From Dysidea avara (taxonomy: Eukaryota > Porifera > Demospongiae > Dictyoceratida > Dysideidae): a stretch of 64,000 bases of DNA. Under the pieces are notes generated by a model. That model was not told the DNA's origin. It saw only the letters and a list, made by a program, of their open reading frames with translations, and did no database searches. The stretch spans positions 22,923,059 to 22,987,058 of the forward strand of contig NC_089276.1 of assembly GCF_963678975.1 (NCBI RefSeq). The letters run 5' to 3'. Below are positions 23,266 to 43,982 of the stretch, one piece after another. Numbering within the stretch: position 1 is the first letter of the stretch; each line of letters opens with the position of its first letter. The translations under genes and the position numbers were made by a program.

Positions 23266-25165
23266 CATGATTGTCGCAGATGCAGTCATATATACTTACA
23301 GAATTAGCAAAAAAAAGGCAAATATCAAAAGTACATTATCATATAGCTAATATCATGTTATATATATATATCATGCCATTAGAAGTCAAACCTTAGTTTC
23401 TGGTCACTCACCCGCATGGAAAACCTGGCCTGAACCCCAGTTTATGAGGACTATTATTAATATTACAGGTGCTTAAGTGCATGTGACAAATTAAGGACAC
23501 AGATTTTTTTAAAGATCAAGATACTCTAATAGTGCAGTTAGGGGCAGTCACACTACCCTTGACTCTAGAACAGTCAGCAGGTGTATATGCTGCACTGCTA
23601 AATGTTTCTGACTAGTTTTGTCCTTGATTATATAGATGCTTCTGTTACCAGTAACTAGCATTAACCACTAGCCTAATAGGCCATAGTCAGCTTTAACTTT
23701 CAAATGTGGTTCTCTATAATGATTAGTCTAGAAACTCTTCTCTTTATCACTGGACAATGGTACACTGACTGGAAATATTTGTTGAACCCAAACTTCAACT
23801 TTTCATGACTAAATAACTGTATGGTCCTAGATTGACATATCCTTAGTTAAAACATCAACTCCCACATGATCACTGAAAGCATTCTAGCCTGGAACACTCA
23901 ATGATTCAAAACTTTGACAGTTACTTTTCTCAAGGTTTACTGAATAGAAGGCTGGAAACACATAGTGGGCTAAGATTTCACATTTGAATGAAGAGTAGCT
24001 GATGTGCAAAAATATCATTTTGGATCATTTAAACAACTTTACTTTCCTGACATAGAAAATGAGACGTTTCACTTGGAAAGCAAAAGTAGCTATATGAGCA
24101 GACCTTAAATTTGTTTCCTATACTGCTTATCTATATATCGTTGTGCTCAGTTGTTTCTAAGCAGGGTAGCTAGCCATCAACAATTTTCCTAGTGCAAGCA
24201 TAATAAGAATATTGGTTAAGCTGGGTTGATACACTAAAATCAACATGAATTGCTAAATTGAGCAAATAATAACAGTGTGTCACCAGAGTATACATTGATA
24301 CCAAATTGCGATACATGGTGTACAGTTACTTTATAGCAGGGGGTTGTGATGCTACTAACAGAATTATAAAATACAACAATACGAGGGTCAGCTGGCATAT
24401 AGCGCCAGAAGTACTGGATGATGATCAAAATCACAAGTAAATTGGTATTATTGCATAGAATACACTCTTGCATCTGTGAATATAGCTACTGTATGTAGCT
24501 ATAACATGTGGGTAGTTCAGCTATCATTATGTAATAAATTGTAATTATAGTAATCGATGACTTGTACACAGTACATACACAGCTGTTCCATGCAATCCAC
24601 TTTGGCCTAGCTACACTTTGAAATGATTTATTTAGCAGGTGCTAGCAATATTTAATTGACAATATCATTTCCATGCAATAATCAATTTCTGCCACTTTAC
24701 CAAACCAGCGTCTCATCATATAAGTCAAACCCAAGTAGTGTGATCCTCTTTTTGATAATAGTTTGCTAATAAAATTCATTGTGGTGAGTTGGTGGTTACA
24801 AGTAACAACCATTGATTTGCAAATAACCATTAAGAACATTATGCAACTTTTGAGATGTTGGAGATACATACGATGTGAGCAGCTGGTACTAAGGTGATCA
24901 TGTGAGGGAAGATATACTAAAAGATGACTAAGTACACGTTGGTGATTGTGAATATAATTACAGTCACAGTAACCAACATTCACTGATTTGTATATACATA
25001 TAAAAGTTCACTCATGTAGTTGTTAGCTTAATTATGGCAGAAGCTTTTGTTATTAGCAGGCCTTCATTATCATAAGTAGTATCCCAGCCACCAGAGCCAT
25101 AGAATATCTATGACAGTATCACAATAAAATATTAAACCCATAATTGTTAATTGAGATGTACTCAC
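23266..25165. other. No confident gene; two odd minus-strand frames
   Basis: Minus frames at 24240-24473 (77 codons) and 24642-24983 (113 codons, ending near RRWFGKVAEIDYCMEMI) have protein-like composition. Neither shows a recognised domain or a consistent splice chain. The rest is AT-rich DNA with one copy of the CTCTAATAG motif near 23521. Confidence 0.3.
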
Positions 25166-25392
25166 ACCATTGATGGCTTTAACACGTAGTGCATGTGGTC
25201 GTATGTACAAGGAACACTGTCATCACATGCAATTTTAACTGGACAGATAGAACTGCCTCTGCCAATGATTCTGTTTCTAATATTCTTAACCGGCATTCTG
25301 GTATCACGTAACCACAGATTTTTTTCCTTACATATGACCCTTTCAATCTTGTTTCTATTTTGCACCCTTTGTTCTGGTTTGTAATTTTTTAC
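25166..25392 (-). CDS. Candidate internal exon, product unknown
   Basis: On minus the stretch has an acceptor (TATATTTAG, just above 25392) and a consensus donor (GTGAGTAC, just below 25166). It holds an open frame of 75 codons rich in charged residues (for example NKIERVICKEKNLWLRD, GRGSSICPVKIACDD, CTYDHMHYVLKP). I do not recognise the family. A possible next exon starts near 25115 after GTCATAG. Against it, plus-strand candidate exons lie just to the right at 25532-25913, so one of the two sets may be false. Confidence 0.35.
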
Positions 25393-25531
25393 CTAAATAT
25401 ACCAACTTACTGTTATGCTCTCAGTCGAGATTTTCATCCATGAAACAACTAGCTAATTTGTAGTTGCTATTTTTGGTTGTTTTATTTTACATGTTCACAT
25501 AGCTAGTTGTGTGATCTGTTTGTGGTTGCAG

Positions 25532-25909
25532 GAGACCAAGGAGGTGAGGACTAATATTATTGTATATACTTACAGTACTTATCAATAGTGGTGGTTCTTT
25601 CTTTTACGAGGAGCTTTGCACAAAGCAACTAGCTAAATAAATGATGTGGTAGTTAAGCAAAACTGCATGGTCTGGATTGTTTAAAACTTTGGCTTACAAA
25701 TGGCTTATCTAATTGAAAAATGGCTTATCTAATTGAAAGCTGACTAATGTTTGCCTGCAGATTCAGTTATTGTATACAAATGGTAATCACAATGATGATA
25801 TGGTGGATGCTCGGAAATTGAAAAGACCAGCTATAGCAACAAAAACTGCTTTTGCAGAAGGTAACTTACATAGATACATACAACTTGCAGTTAAGCCTAA
25901 AGTTCATAG

Positions 25910-25913
<4 letters not shown>
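25532..25913 (+). CDS. Candidate 3' exons of an unidentified plus-strand gene
   Basis: Three pieces join in phase on plus: 25532-25543 (12 bp, after TTGCAG, before GTGAGG), 25761-25860 (after CCTGCAG, before GTAACT) and 25891-25913 (after CTTGCAG, ending TAA). The 44 C-terminal residues include ETKEIQLLYTNGNHNDD and KLKRPAIATKTAFAEV. No family is recognised and no upstream exon was found. The stop codon overlaps that of REXO1-like copy A by two bases in convergent orientation. The evidence is splice and frame consistency only. Confidence 0.35.
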
Positions 25914-34437
<8,524 letters not shown>

Positions 34438-36247
34438 CTATATATAGGAAACATACCGTATTTCATCTGATATAGCTATGTGATGATCTGTCTATCTTCC
34501 TACATTCTATTTCTGTCATGCATGGTGTATATAGTTTCTCACCAACTATGCTGCACATTAACATAGCTAGCATACTTAAATAATCTCATGCTTATTGACT
34601 AGATCCCTTTATTTTCTTTTCTGTGTGGGTGGGAAATCTATTCTATATAGCTACATGAGAACAAGAACTTCTACACAATAGATGTCTTATACCATGGCAT
34701 CGCATTTGAATGTATATAGTAGCTAATAGCTTTATAAAAAGGAGGAAAATTTCCACAGTATAGAACTATGCGCCAAAAAACAGCCCAGCTGTAAAAAAAG
34801 GCGAGGCCAAGAACGCACAAGTACATGTTCATGGAATAACTACAACCAAAAGACATGATATCAAAATCTGGCCAAGAAAGCATTTACAGTATAGGCATTC
34901 ATTTTCTATATGCTTCACATTATCACATCCAGCTAGCTGTACATGTGTGCTTAAAATATAAACAAACAATACTACTGAGACAATAAAGATGATTACACTG
35001 CATTGTTACCAAAATTAATTTAACTAAAAATTTACAATTGGTTTCTACTTGGCCATCTTTTTATTTTCATATTCCACACTGCACTTCCTTCAGGACTGGC
35101 AAGTCTGGTTTCTGTAGCAGCTTTCTTCCGACCCTGTCAAAGCCACGAGTGGGAGATTGGCACCATTGAATGGCCATGGCTTTGTGATAATGGTGTGTAG
35201 TGAGCTGGGACTTCACAGAGAGCTCGCCAATAGTGTTCTCAGTCAATTTGGAGTGATTTGAGGGCCATGGAGGGCCCAAACTTGGCCTCTGGATTCCAAT
35301 CGTCTTCTTGCTTCAATTTATACCCTATATTAAGCCCACCCTCCCACCCTATTACTGATATTATTACCCGCTCGAGAAAAGCTGCCCAAAACTGGGCTAA
35401 TTTTGGGTATCAGAAATGTATACACCCACTCAGTGATAGCTAGTAAATAGATGAATACTTGGTGCAAATTTTGTTTGCACAGCTGTAGGCACTGGGAAGT
35501 TATTACACAATGATTACTTAAAATCACCATATCTCCTAACGAAGCTTTGTGCGTCAAAGCCTGGTTTTGTCAAATTCAGTCACATATATGCTTTTGTAGG
35601 CCAGATCCTTGTTCTAGCAGCTGTGTGGGTCAGACCGCGAACAAGTTGAGCTGAACCCTAGTGAGAAAACAGCTAAAATTGAAAGATTTTTTCTCAACAT
35701 TTCAACCAACCAGATGGTTGATGATGACAACAAAGTAGTCAAGAGCAGACAAATGCTTCCATCAACAGTTCAGGAAAGGCTATAAGGCTATATACTTTTA
35801 TGGCTTTCTCTAATGTATGGTGAAATCTTTGGCTATAAATAACGTGTCAGGTATTTGAATGATTAGCAAGTAAGTCAATACTACAAACTAATAAGTTAAT
35901 ATTTTGAGGGCTCAGCTCAATGCGTACATACAGTATACCATAATTACTCAATTGATGTGATGATAATATGTGCAGATCTGAGACAACCATGGACCCTACT
36001 ATATAGTAACTGGGCAGATATATAGAGTTATGTATACTCTGATATAATTGTTGAGTGTTGTAGTTTGCCAATGGTCAAAGCTAAATTAACCATTTTAGAT
36101 AGCTTTTTGTGATGTTGAAGGTGTCAGCCAAACTCCAGTTAGGGGCAGGCAACAAAAGATTATTTTTCAAAACAGGAGAGGAACATGCTTAGGCCCGCAA
36201 GGTACAGGTTTAGTCTACTTACCCCAGTAGATGCACCATATAATATA
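34438..36247. other. Intergenic, no gene recognised
   Basis: This is the region where an N-terminal half of copy A would be expected. No long Ser/Thr/Lys-rich frame like 60671-61733 is present. Frames at 34671-34883 and 35067-35279 (minus) show no family signature. Confidence 0.5.
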
Positions 36248-36250
36248 TAA

Positions 36251-36546
36251 TGCACATATCAACGTATTGCCCTACTAACCCCCCCCCCCCCCTTCGGGAA
36301 TATATAGGGTTATAGTGGGCACAACCGAATGTTAAATGCCCCATGGTAGGACAAACCTATTGTGTTAATCCCCACCATTGGCTCCAGTTGCAACGTGGGG
36401 GATTTGACAGTGTAGAAAAAATACTTGGCTACTTAATGAGTGATTGTCAAATGCCCCATAGTGAAGCAGCAGTTTCATGTCAATTCGCCTTGTAAAGCCC
36501 CACTTACATCCAAGGGGGGTGGTAGGGTAACACATTGGTAGGTGCA
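36251..36546. mobile_element. Harbinger-type MITE with TAA target duplication
   Basis: The left end TGCACATATCAACGTATTGC and right end ACACATTGGTAGGTGCA are inverted. TAA lies at 36248-36250 and 36547-36549, the TWA duplication typical of PIF/Harbinger. A 14-C run follows the left end and GGGGGG precedes the right end. Related to 53476-53796. Confidence 0.75.
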
Positions 36547-36549
36547 TAA

Positions 36550-38085
36550 TAAGTTTGCATCATAAACCTTGTGTTGAAATTTAGTATGTCTTGCTTTTTT
36601 CAGCTAATGTGCTTATCCTCAAACAATCAGGACTGGAAAAACTACAAATTGTCTTCTACTTTTATCTATCAACTATCCAATCACTGCTAGTTTATTAAAA
36701 TTTCCTTTGCTGTTGTAACTTGTTTACCATTATGCTATAACCATTAGTCCCTCCTAGTTTATATGTCTCCTAGCAACAAAAATTGTTATGTCAGCAATGT
36801 AGGTGAGAACCACAAAAGAAGTCAAGTAATATACTCCAAAATTGGTCATCAATTGCTGCAGTATGCTGAATACATCTTGGGAATGGCTATGTTGGATGCT
36901 CACTTTAACAATAATCATAATAGTGGAAGCAAGTGTTTGTTGACATGTTAGTCTGACTATGATTACATGTTTTAGTTTGCTGTGCCTTACCATACTGTAT
37001 CCCTTTCTGTATATGCAGGGTGGATACTGATGTTGTGACTGTTGGCGGGTGAGTTTATGGTCAATGGACAAATCACGCAAATGGTGAAGAAAAAATAATA
37101 TGTGGTACCAAGACCCCACTACTATTATGAACTCTTGGTGGTACTTCATAGCCAAACCCTAGTGTGTATCTGGCTTCTTGTGCTATTGTAGTCATTTTTT
37201 TAAAAAATTTTATGGGATTATCATAATGTAAATGTTTACTATTACAATATATCATGCTATCATTAAAGAGTTTCTATAATTGTGGGTGGTTGCATGAGGG
37301 TCTACGAAGTGCTGTGACTGAAAGGTGATGCGCTGATGCTGGCTTTTTAAATCAACATTGAAGTTTCACAGGCACTGAAGGGCTGGGGCTGGATTAGAGA
37401 CGTGCACGGGTAATGTAGAAGTAAATTACTTCAACTATATCATTACAGCGGGTATGAAACAGCTGGCTATAGCTATGTACGGCCCTGCATGGGCCGGAGT
37501 CAGTGGAGGCATACTGTGGCGAAATTAAAACAAATCAGTGACTGCTCACAATTAAACCAAGAGTTGACAGCACAGCGTCTATCAAATCAGCCAGCTCGCT
37601 ATGGCTAATGACCTTGCCCACTTCCACACTGTTTGGGTTTGGGAATTGAGGCAGGCGCCTCACACCTCGACGTCATGGTGGCAAGTTTGAATCTTCAAAG
37701 AGCACAAAAGCGATCTCATAAACTAACAAACAACTTTTAGCGAAATTAAATGTACAGATACATTGTGTAAAAAGCCCCTGATAGCCGCAGCCTTTTTACA
37801 ATACGACTTCATGGTTGAAAGAAAATCGCTTCAATGGGATGCGATGATGAAGAAAATGAAAAAAAGAACGATGCACATTTGAATAAATAATTTAATTAAC
37901 GCATGGTAAATGGGTGGGCGATGGAACAAACTACTCCAACAATTCGCCTGACTTTTCGTGTGGTAGTTACTCATTATACAAAGGTTACATGCCCCTGGTT
38001 TTGAGGTGGAATCTTTTAGTAAGCCTGAGATTTCGCCATGCGGATTTTAAAAGATTGCGTAATCGATCCCTCATGTAAATGACTC
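36550..38085. other. Intergenic, no gene recognised
   Basis: A plus frame at 36763-36951 contains GMAMLDAHFNNNHNSGSKC and might be a relic exon of an unknown element. The remainder shows no family signature. Confidence 0.35.
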
Positions 38086-38256
38086 ATCACAGTAGTGGTC
38101 ATGTGTTTATTATTATTGTGGGCACACACTTTGTGCTTCTTGGCCTCGCGACTCACTACCGTGAGTCTTGATCACAGTAGTGGTCGCGTGTTTATTATTA
38201 TTGTGGGCGCACACTTTGTGCTTCTTGGCCTCGCGACTCACTACTGTGAGTCTTGA
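38086..38256. repeat. Two tandem 85-bp units
   Basis: The units start with ATCACAGTAGTGGTC at 38086 and 38171 and differ at only a few positions. Each contains the short palindrome GACTCACTACYGTGAGTC. Confidence 0.85.
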
Positions 38257-38702
38257 CCAAAACCCATGCAACCGACTATAATCACAAATTTCATCCCTAC
38301 ATACTATAGTGTCCCAGCTTGTACTGTGCAAAGATGCCACTTTGTGGGTAGAGTATGAACGGACCTAATAAGCACCATTGTATACATAATTATAGTTAGT
38401 ATCAGTTATGTTTTCTATGTTGTAACACATGTTTGTGTCTATGGAGGAGAAAATATGTGAAGCTTGTCTAAAATCAATCCACACAACTTACATACACTGT
38501 AAAGATTTAGGTGCTACCGCAACACGTACGTTTCTCTAAAAATTGAAGGGGCCTACAGCACCCCCTAAAAGTACTAAGCACCTTAAAGGGTATTATAGTC
38601 ACACTCATTGCTACATACCAGGGTATATATTTTTGCACTTTTTGACGTCGAACAGTAATTAATTTCCACATTTTGTGACTAATCATACAATACGATAGTA
38701 AC

Positions 38703-39647
38703 TGTATAGTAGGGACCACAAAAAGGAGTAGGCGTGGCCCACGAAATAATATCACCCAAAAACCAGCCTCAATTTTCCCTGACGAAGATGAGGCAGTATT
38801 GGTTTGGGTAAAACTAAGCCCAAACAAGCTTTCAGATCGACCTGAAACGCTTTCAACAAGTTGCTACGGAATTTTAAAAAAATTTTATTCGACGGAATTT
38901 TCTACTGACTGAGTAAGTAACTGACTGATGCCTTCAGACAAGCGTAACTCGACGACGGCTAAGACTACGGGCTTGATTTTTTTCACTGTCCGACGTGGCT
39001 TCGGCCCGGCAGGTGCTTTTTGGCATACCGCAGTACGTACAATACATTCTTCATGGACTTACCAGTGTCCTCCTTTGTGTCCCATTCATCTTTGCTGACA
39101 AGGAAAGGTGACGTTTTGGCGCGAGCACGTGATGGCTTCCCTTCGAAAACGGAAATCGTCCGTATTTTTCATAGTGGCTATTTTGATTGCAGAGGTGCTT
39201 TTCAAACCGTACTGCTGTGTAACGGGTTGAACATAGCCTACAGCGAAGCGTAATAGATACTTCACTTTTCAGACGATAATTAATATAATTGGGGTGCGCG
39301 GCACGATTTCTTTTGGTATGCTTTTCGAACAGTTCTTGATTCGAAATGCTGTATAACAGGCTGACAACGAAGCGTAATGGATACTTCACGATAGCTGGGG
39401 CGCGCGGTGCCATTTCAGATGCGGTATGCGTGGGTTCACCAGTCATAAAATTATTTACAAAAAAAGTTAACAAACAAGTACACGAAAACAATTAGGAATT
39501 TTCAACTAGAGTAGGGACCATAGCACATCGATAAAAAGTACCGAAACAAGTTGGAGTAGTCCATGATATTAAATCACCGTAAAACAATAAGAAGTGTCAT
39601 ATCCCTACTGTGCATTTCCGTTATGGTATCTTGAGCACAGTAGGGAT
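38703..39647. mobile_element. Complete left arm and centre of a large foldback element
   Basis: The arm runs from AGTAGGGACCACAAAAAGG (38703) to ATCCCTACT (39609). It is followed by a 29-bp spacer (39610-39638) and the first bases of the opposite arm (AGTAGGGAT). Its reverse complement is found, with insertions, at 46133-48512. Landmarks shared by both are GGAGTAGGCGTGGCC, AGCTTTCAGATCGACC, CGAAGCGTAATRGATACTTC and the CTAGAGTAGGGACCATAG block. Confidence 0.7.
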
Positions 39648-39722
39648 TATTATTATTGTTTACTGTGCAAAACCTCTTACAAAGAGTATATACAAGCACA
39701 GATAACAAATCAGCAAAATTGA

Positions 39723-41460
39723 TTATGTGATTAATTGATGTTCAGCTAGCCTTGCTTTAAATTGGTCTAAACTTGAACAGGTGATGAGGTCGTTGGGTAA
39801 ATTATTCCAGATTTTTATACTTGAAGGGAAGAATGAGTTAAGGTATGAGTTTACTCTTGTGTTTGGCTGTAACAGCCTCATTGAATGACCTCGTAGAGAG
39901 TAGTTAGATGGAGCTGGTATGAGTATGGTATCAGTCGGTATATCTATTAATTGGTGCATGATCTTAAACATTGTGATCGCTTTCAGCTGGTTTCTGCAGT
40001 GAGCCAGAGCTGGTCAATTCAAATTTTGCAACATCTTTGTGACACTTGCATATGAAGAATAATTATTGTACACAAACCTCGCACACCGTCTTTGAACTAA
40101 TTCAATAGCTAAGATGTCCTTTTGTGTATAAGGGTCCCAGACCACACAGGCGTACTCTAGGATTGGTTTAATAAGTGACTTGTAACAACTCACTTTGACC
40201 GAGATTGGGCAGCTATGAAGGTTACGTTGTAAAAATCCTTTGATACTGTTAGTTAGCTTTGTTAGTTATTTGTCTAATGTGTTCAGACCAGGATAGCTTC
40301 GAGTCAATAGTAAGACCTAGGTACTTGGTGTGTGTCACCTCCTGCACAATAGTGTCATACAAAGTGTAATGGTAAAATATAGGCTTTTTTCTTGTATGTT
40401 ATTCTGATGAATTCACATTTCTTAACATTAAATGTCATTTTCCATTTATTTGCTCATCTCTCCAAAATAGTTAGATCTTTCTGAAGTTGTTAACAGTCTT
40501 CTTTTGAGTTAATAGGGATGTACAGAATGACATCATCTGCATATAATCTTACTGTCGATAGTATGTTTTTTGGTAAATCATTTATGAAGCATAAGAACAA
40601 TAATGGAGCAAGAACGGTTCCTTGTGGAACTCCTGATGTCACTTGAGTTACGTCACTTTGCTCACCATTAACTAATACCTGTTGTCGTCTTCCAGTAAGA
40701 AAATCTTTCAACCATTCCAAAGTGTTGCCCCGGATACCATAATGATGTAGTCTATGGTAGAGATGTTGGTGTGATACCTTATCAAAGGCCTTAGAGAAAT
40801 CTAAAAGAATTGCATCAGTTTGTCCATTGTTGTTTAAGGATTCGGCAAAGTCATTGATAGTAAGTAGAAGTTGTGTCTCACAAGATCGACCATGGCGAAA
40901 GCCATGTTGCTCATCACATGAGATGTTGTGTTGGGAAAGGTGGGAGAAAATGTGCGAATATATTATTATGTTCTATAATCTTGGATCATATGCATGTTAA
41001 TGATACGGGTCTATAGTTGCTGCAAAGGGTACGGTCTCCCTTTTTGAATATTGGGACAATATTTGCTTGCTTCCAATCAGGTGGGACTCTGGATTTATGG
41101 ATGGATGCTTGAAATATAAGTGTCAAAATGGGAGCTATTTCAGTGCTGCGCAACTTCAGGAAATGGGCAGAAATTTTGTCAGGTCTAGGTGCTTTAGAGA
41201 TATCTAACTCAATTAGTAAGTTGAGAACTCCGTTGACATCTACAAAAATGGTGGCAATATCAGGAAAAGGTGAGTCAGAGATAGTTGGAGGAGTCAGAGA
41301 TAGTTGGAGGAGTTTCCGATGAATGCGGTGTAAAAACTGAGGTAAAATAATTGTTCAGTAGTTGTGCTTTAGTATGGTTGTCATTATATATGTTGTCATT
41401 ATGTCTTAAGGAGGCAACACCAAAGTTGTCCTTCCGTTGTCTTTTAATATAGGACCACAA
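39723..41460 (-). pseudogene. LINE 2 ORF2 reverse transcriptase and C-terminus
   Basis: The fragments include TSGVPQGTVLAPLLF and LYADDVILYIP (the YADD box, about 40530-40560). The closing segment is YSLRGHSMRLLQPNTRVN, SFFPSSIKIWNNLPNDLI. At least two frameshifts lie between 41100 and 40000. The element is related to LINE 1 but clearly distinct in sequence. Confidence 0.75.
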
Positions 41461-41853
41461 TTGCTTGGTTATTGCACCATTTTTATCAGTGAGTGATGAT
41501 ATGTATCTGTGATATGCTCTACGGCTTTCTTTCTGGACTGTCTTTTTGAAATTTCTATATGTTTGCCATTTAATTGGACAGCTGGATGATTTTGCTAAAG
41601 GCGTTGCTTTTTACGTGAAAGACATTTGATGTGAGAATTAATCCATGGTTTCTTATTTCCAATGTTGGAAAGCTTTGTAGGTATATATGATAAACATATA
41701 CAACACAGAGATTTAAATTCTTCCCACAAGGTATTAATTGAGGTAGATGTAGAGTATCTGGTGAAAAAATTGGAGCTAAATTGTTCTATAGTGGATCTAA
41801 TAGATAGCATATCAGCCTTGTGCCAAATGTAGATGGTTCTTGGGCTATGTTGC

Positions 41854-42492
41854 TTAGGAGCAAGAGATTAATGATTGTATAACAACTGCTTCATGGTCAC
41901 TAATTCCAGGAACAATGTAACAGGATTTGACTAGAGATGGTCTGTTAGTAAAAAAATACATCGAGAATATTGTTTCCTCTGGTAGCAGAGTTGACTGTTT
42001 GTGTAACCCATGTTCTTCAACAAAGTCAATAATAGTATCACATAAACTAGAAGGGTACATGAAGTTACTGATATGATTAGTGTCCCAGTTGATGTTTGGT
42101 AAATTGAGGTCTCCAGCAATCCAAACAGGTGAAGTAGTGTAGCGATCAACAATACTTTTGAAAAAGTGACATAGATTTGTTACGCTGTCTGGCTGTCTAT
42201 TTGGCGGTCTGTAGAAGGCACATACAATTAGAGTCTGTTGATTAGCAAGGGTGAGTTGACAAGCAATAGCTTCTGTATCAAAATTTATATTCAGATGATG
42301 ACAATTCAGTGAGTTACAGCAGGCAATCAAAACACCACCATATCCATCTGGCCTATCCCTTCTAAAGATGTTATAATCTGTTGATAAAAACTCACTTGAC
42401 AAGACTTCAGATTTAAGCCAGGTTTCAGATATTGTAATAATGTCAGGATTGTGTTCATGTAGTAAGTTGTCAAAGGAGACTTTTTTGGCCAT
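41854..42492 (-). pseudogene. LINE 2 ORF2 endonuclease portion
   Basis: An open frame of 212 codons with APE blocks PDIITISETWL, RRDRPDGYGGV, CAFYRPPN, IAGDLNLPNINW and PGISDHEAV. The catalytic Glu, the Asp-x-Asn and the final Ser-Asp-His are all present, so this piece is well preserved. Downstream, the linker and RT pieces (41810-41595, 41460-41275, 40720-40490) are in different frames. Confidence 0.85.
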
Positions 42493-43845
42493 GATACACT
42501 GAATATTTAAGGACAGTAATTTAAGAGAATTTTCAGTGGTGGGGAATTATTTGTAACTGTATAAGTTGTTGAAGGGGGTGGGGTATTGTTTTTATCAGTG
42601 CTGCAGGTAGCTATTGCTTCCTCCGCACTATCTTCCCATTTTTATCTGGAAAGTTCAGCCCCCTCTGTTGCATTCTCTCAGTTCTGCTCTAAGTCGTTTG
42701 TTGTGCTCTTGTTCTTTGGGGGTGAGGTCTGGTGTTATAAAAATACTCTTGTAAACAGGTGATGCATTGGAGCTTCTCAACTTCGTGCTATTTTCAAGGA
42801 TAGTTGTCTTTTCAGTATCAGAGGATAGACTAATCTTCAGTAATTATGTAACAACTCTGGATAGGCTGTGGGACCAAGTGTCCTACAGACCTTCAGCACT
42901 TGTGCTGTAAAGCCTTAATAAATAAAAATAAGAAAATAATCTGGGTTTTGCACCCTTCTTCCCTAAGCGGAAGGCTTTATTTATCACCACTTTAGTACTG
43001 AACTGAGTTTGGCACATTTTGGTTACAAAGTCAACATCATGATTTTTTCTATAGTCAGGCCGTCTTCTGATGAAGATTCTGGGACATTGTGGATCATTAA
43101 ATTCAGACGTCTCTTTGCCTTTTCTTTTTCTTCATTAATAAAATTAATGTTGCTACTACTTCTTGTATGTTGTTATTAGAAGCAGTAGAAGGCTTGTTGT
43201 TCGAAATACTATAATTTTCACTGGTAGAGATAGTTGGTGTGGGGTTGTGCAAAGGTAGTTTATTGGTAGGAGTGACATTCTTCTTTTCTAATTCTGATAC
43301 TTTCTGCTCTAAGGAAGAAATGGTAGATTTCATGCCAGAAATCAGATGTTCATATTTGTTAATTCGGCAGGAAGGGCACATAAACGGGTTGTTGGAGGTC
43401 CTATAATTGATCAATACCTTCTTGGGTAGGCCAATGCAGCGTCTATGTACCCAGCTGTCACAAGCTCCTTCGCAAAACTGGGAATATAGATTCATCATCA
43501 TCACAGTCATCTGACACTTCATGATGTAATACTTCTCCTAGACAAACCGGACAACAAAAAGACTCACCTTCTGTGGTCAGTTTAGGTTCCTTTCTTCCTT
43601 GTGTTTTCCCATCCGGTGATTCTATTTCATCAACGTTACGTTTCCTGGAACGACTATGCATCTCCAAATACAACACTCCGTTACCTCAGGCCAACTCGAG
43701 GTTCAACAGTAGTAAAGTGACAAATACTTGAGATTAAGCCAAGCCAGGCCAAAAAGCAAAACTAGACGGTAAAAAATCAGGGTACTTGGGTCTGTCAAAG
43801 AACCAGACGAGACCCTAGCCACAACAATCATGTGATTTTTTTTTT

Positions 43846-43982
43846 TTTGGATATAACACTTCTTATTGTTTTATGGTGATTTAATATCATGGACTATCCC
43901 AACTTGTTTCAGTACTTTTTATCAATGTACTATGGTCCCTACTCTAGTTGAAAATTCCTAATTTTTTCGTGTACTCGTCATA
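43846..43982. mobile_element. Truncated right inner arm of foldback element
   Basis: GGATATAACACTTCTTATTG through CTAGTTGAAAATTCCTAATT to CGTGTACTCG is the inverse of 39474-39602. Similarity stops at about 43982, where unrelated sequence starts. Confidence 0.75.

Larger units (their letters stand above)
39648..43845 (-). mobile_element. Decayed APE-type non-LTR retrotransposon (LINE 2) inserted in the foldback centre
   Basis: The order on minus is ORF1 with a PHD finger (CCPVCLGEV, then FCEGACDSWVHRRCIGL and FMCPSCR across a frameshift, 43676-43103). A basic ORF1 segment (TPDLTPKEQEHNKRLRAEL, about 42750) follows, then ORF2 endonuclease, linker and reverse transcriptase. ORF1 is split by a short tail-like insertion near 42850-42930. 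The foldback arm resumes right after the poly-T at about 43831-43844, and GGAT borders both sides, suggesting a short target duplication. Many frame breaks mean it is inactive. Confidence 0.85.
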
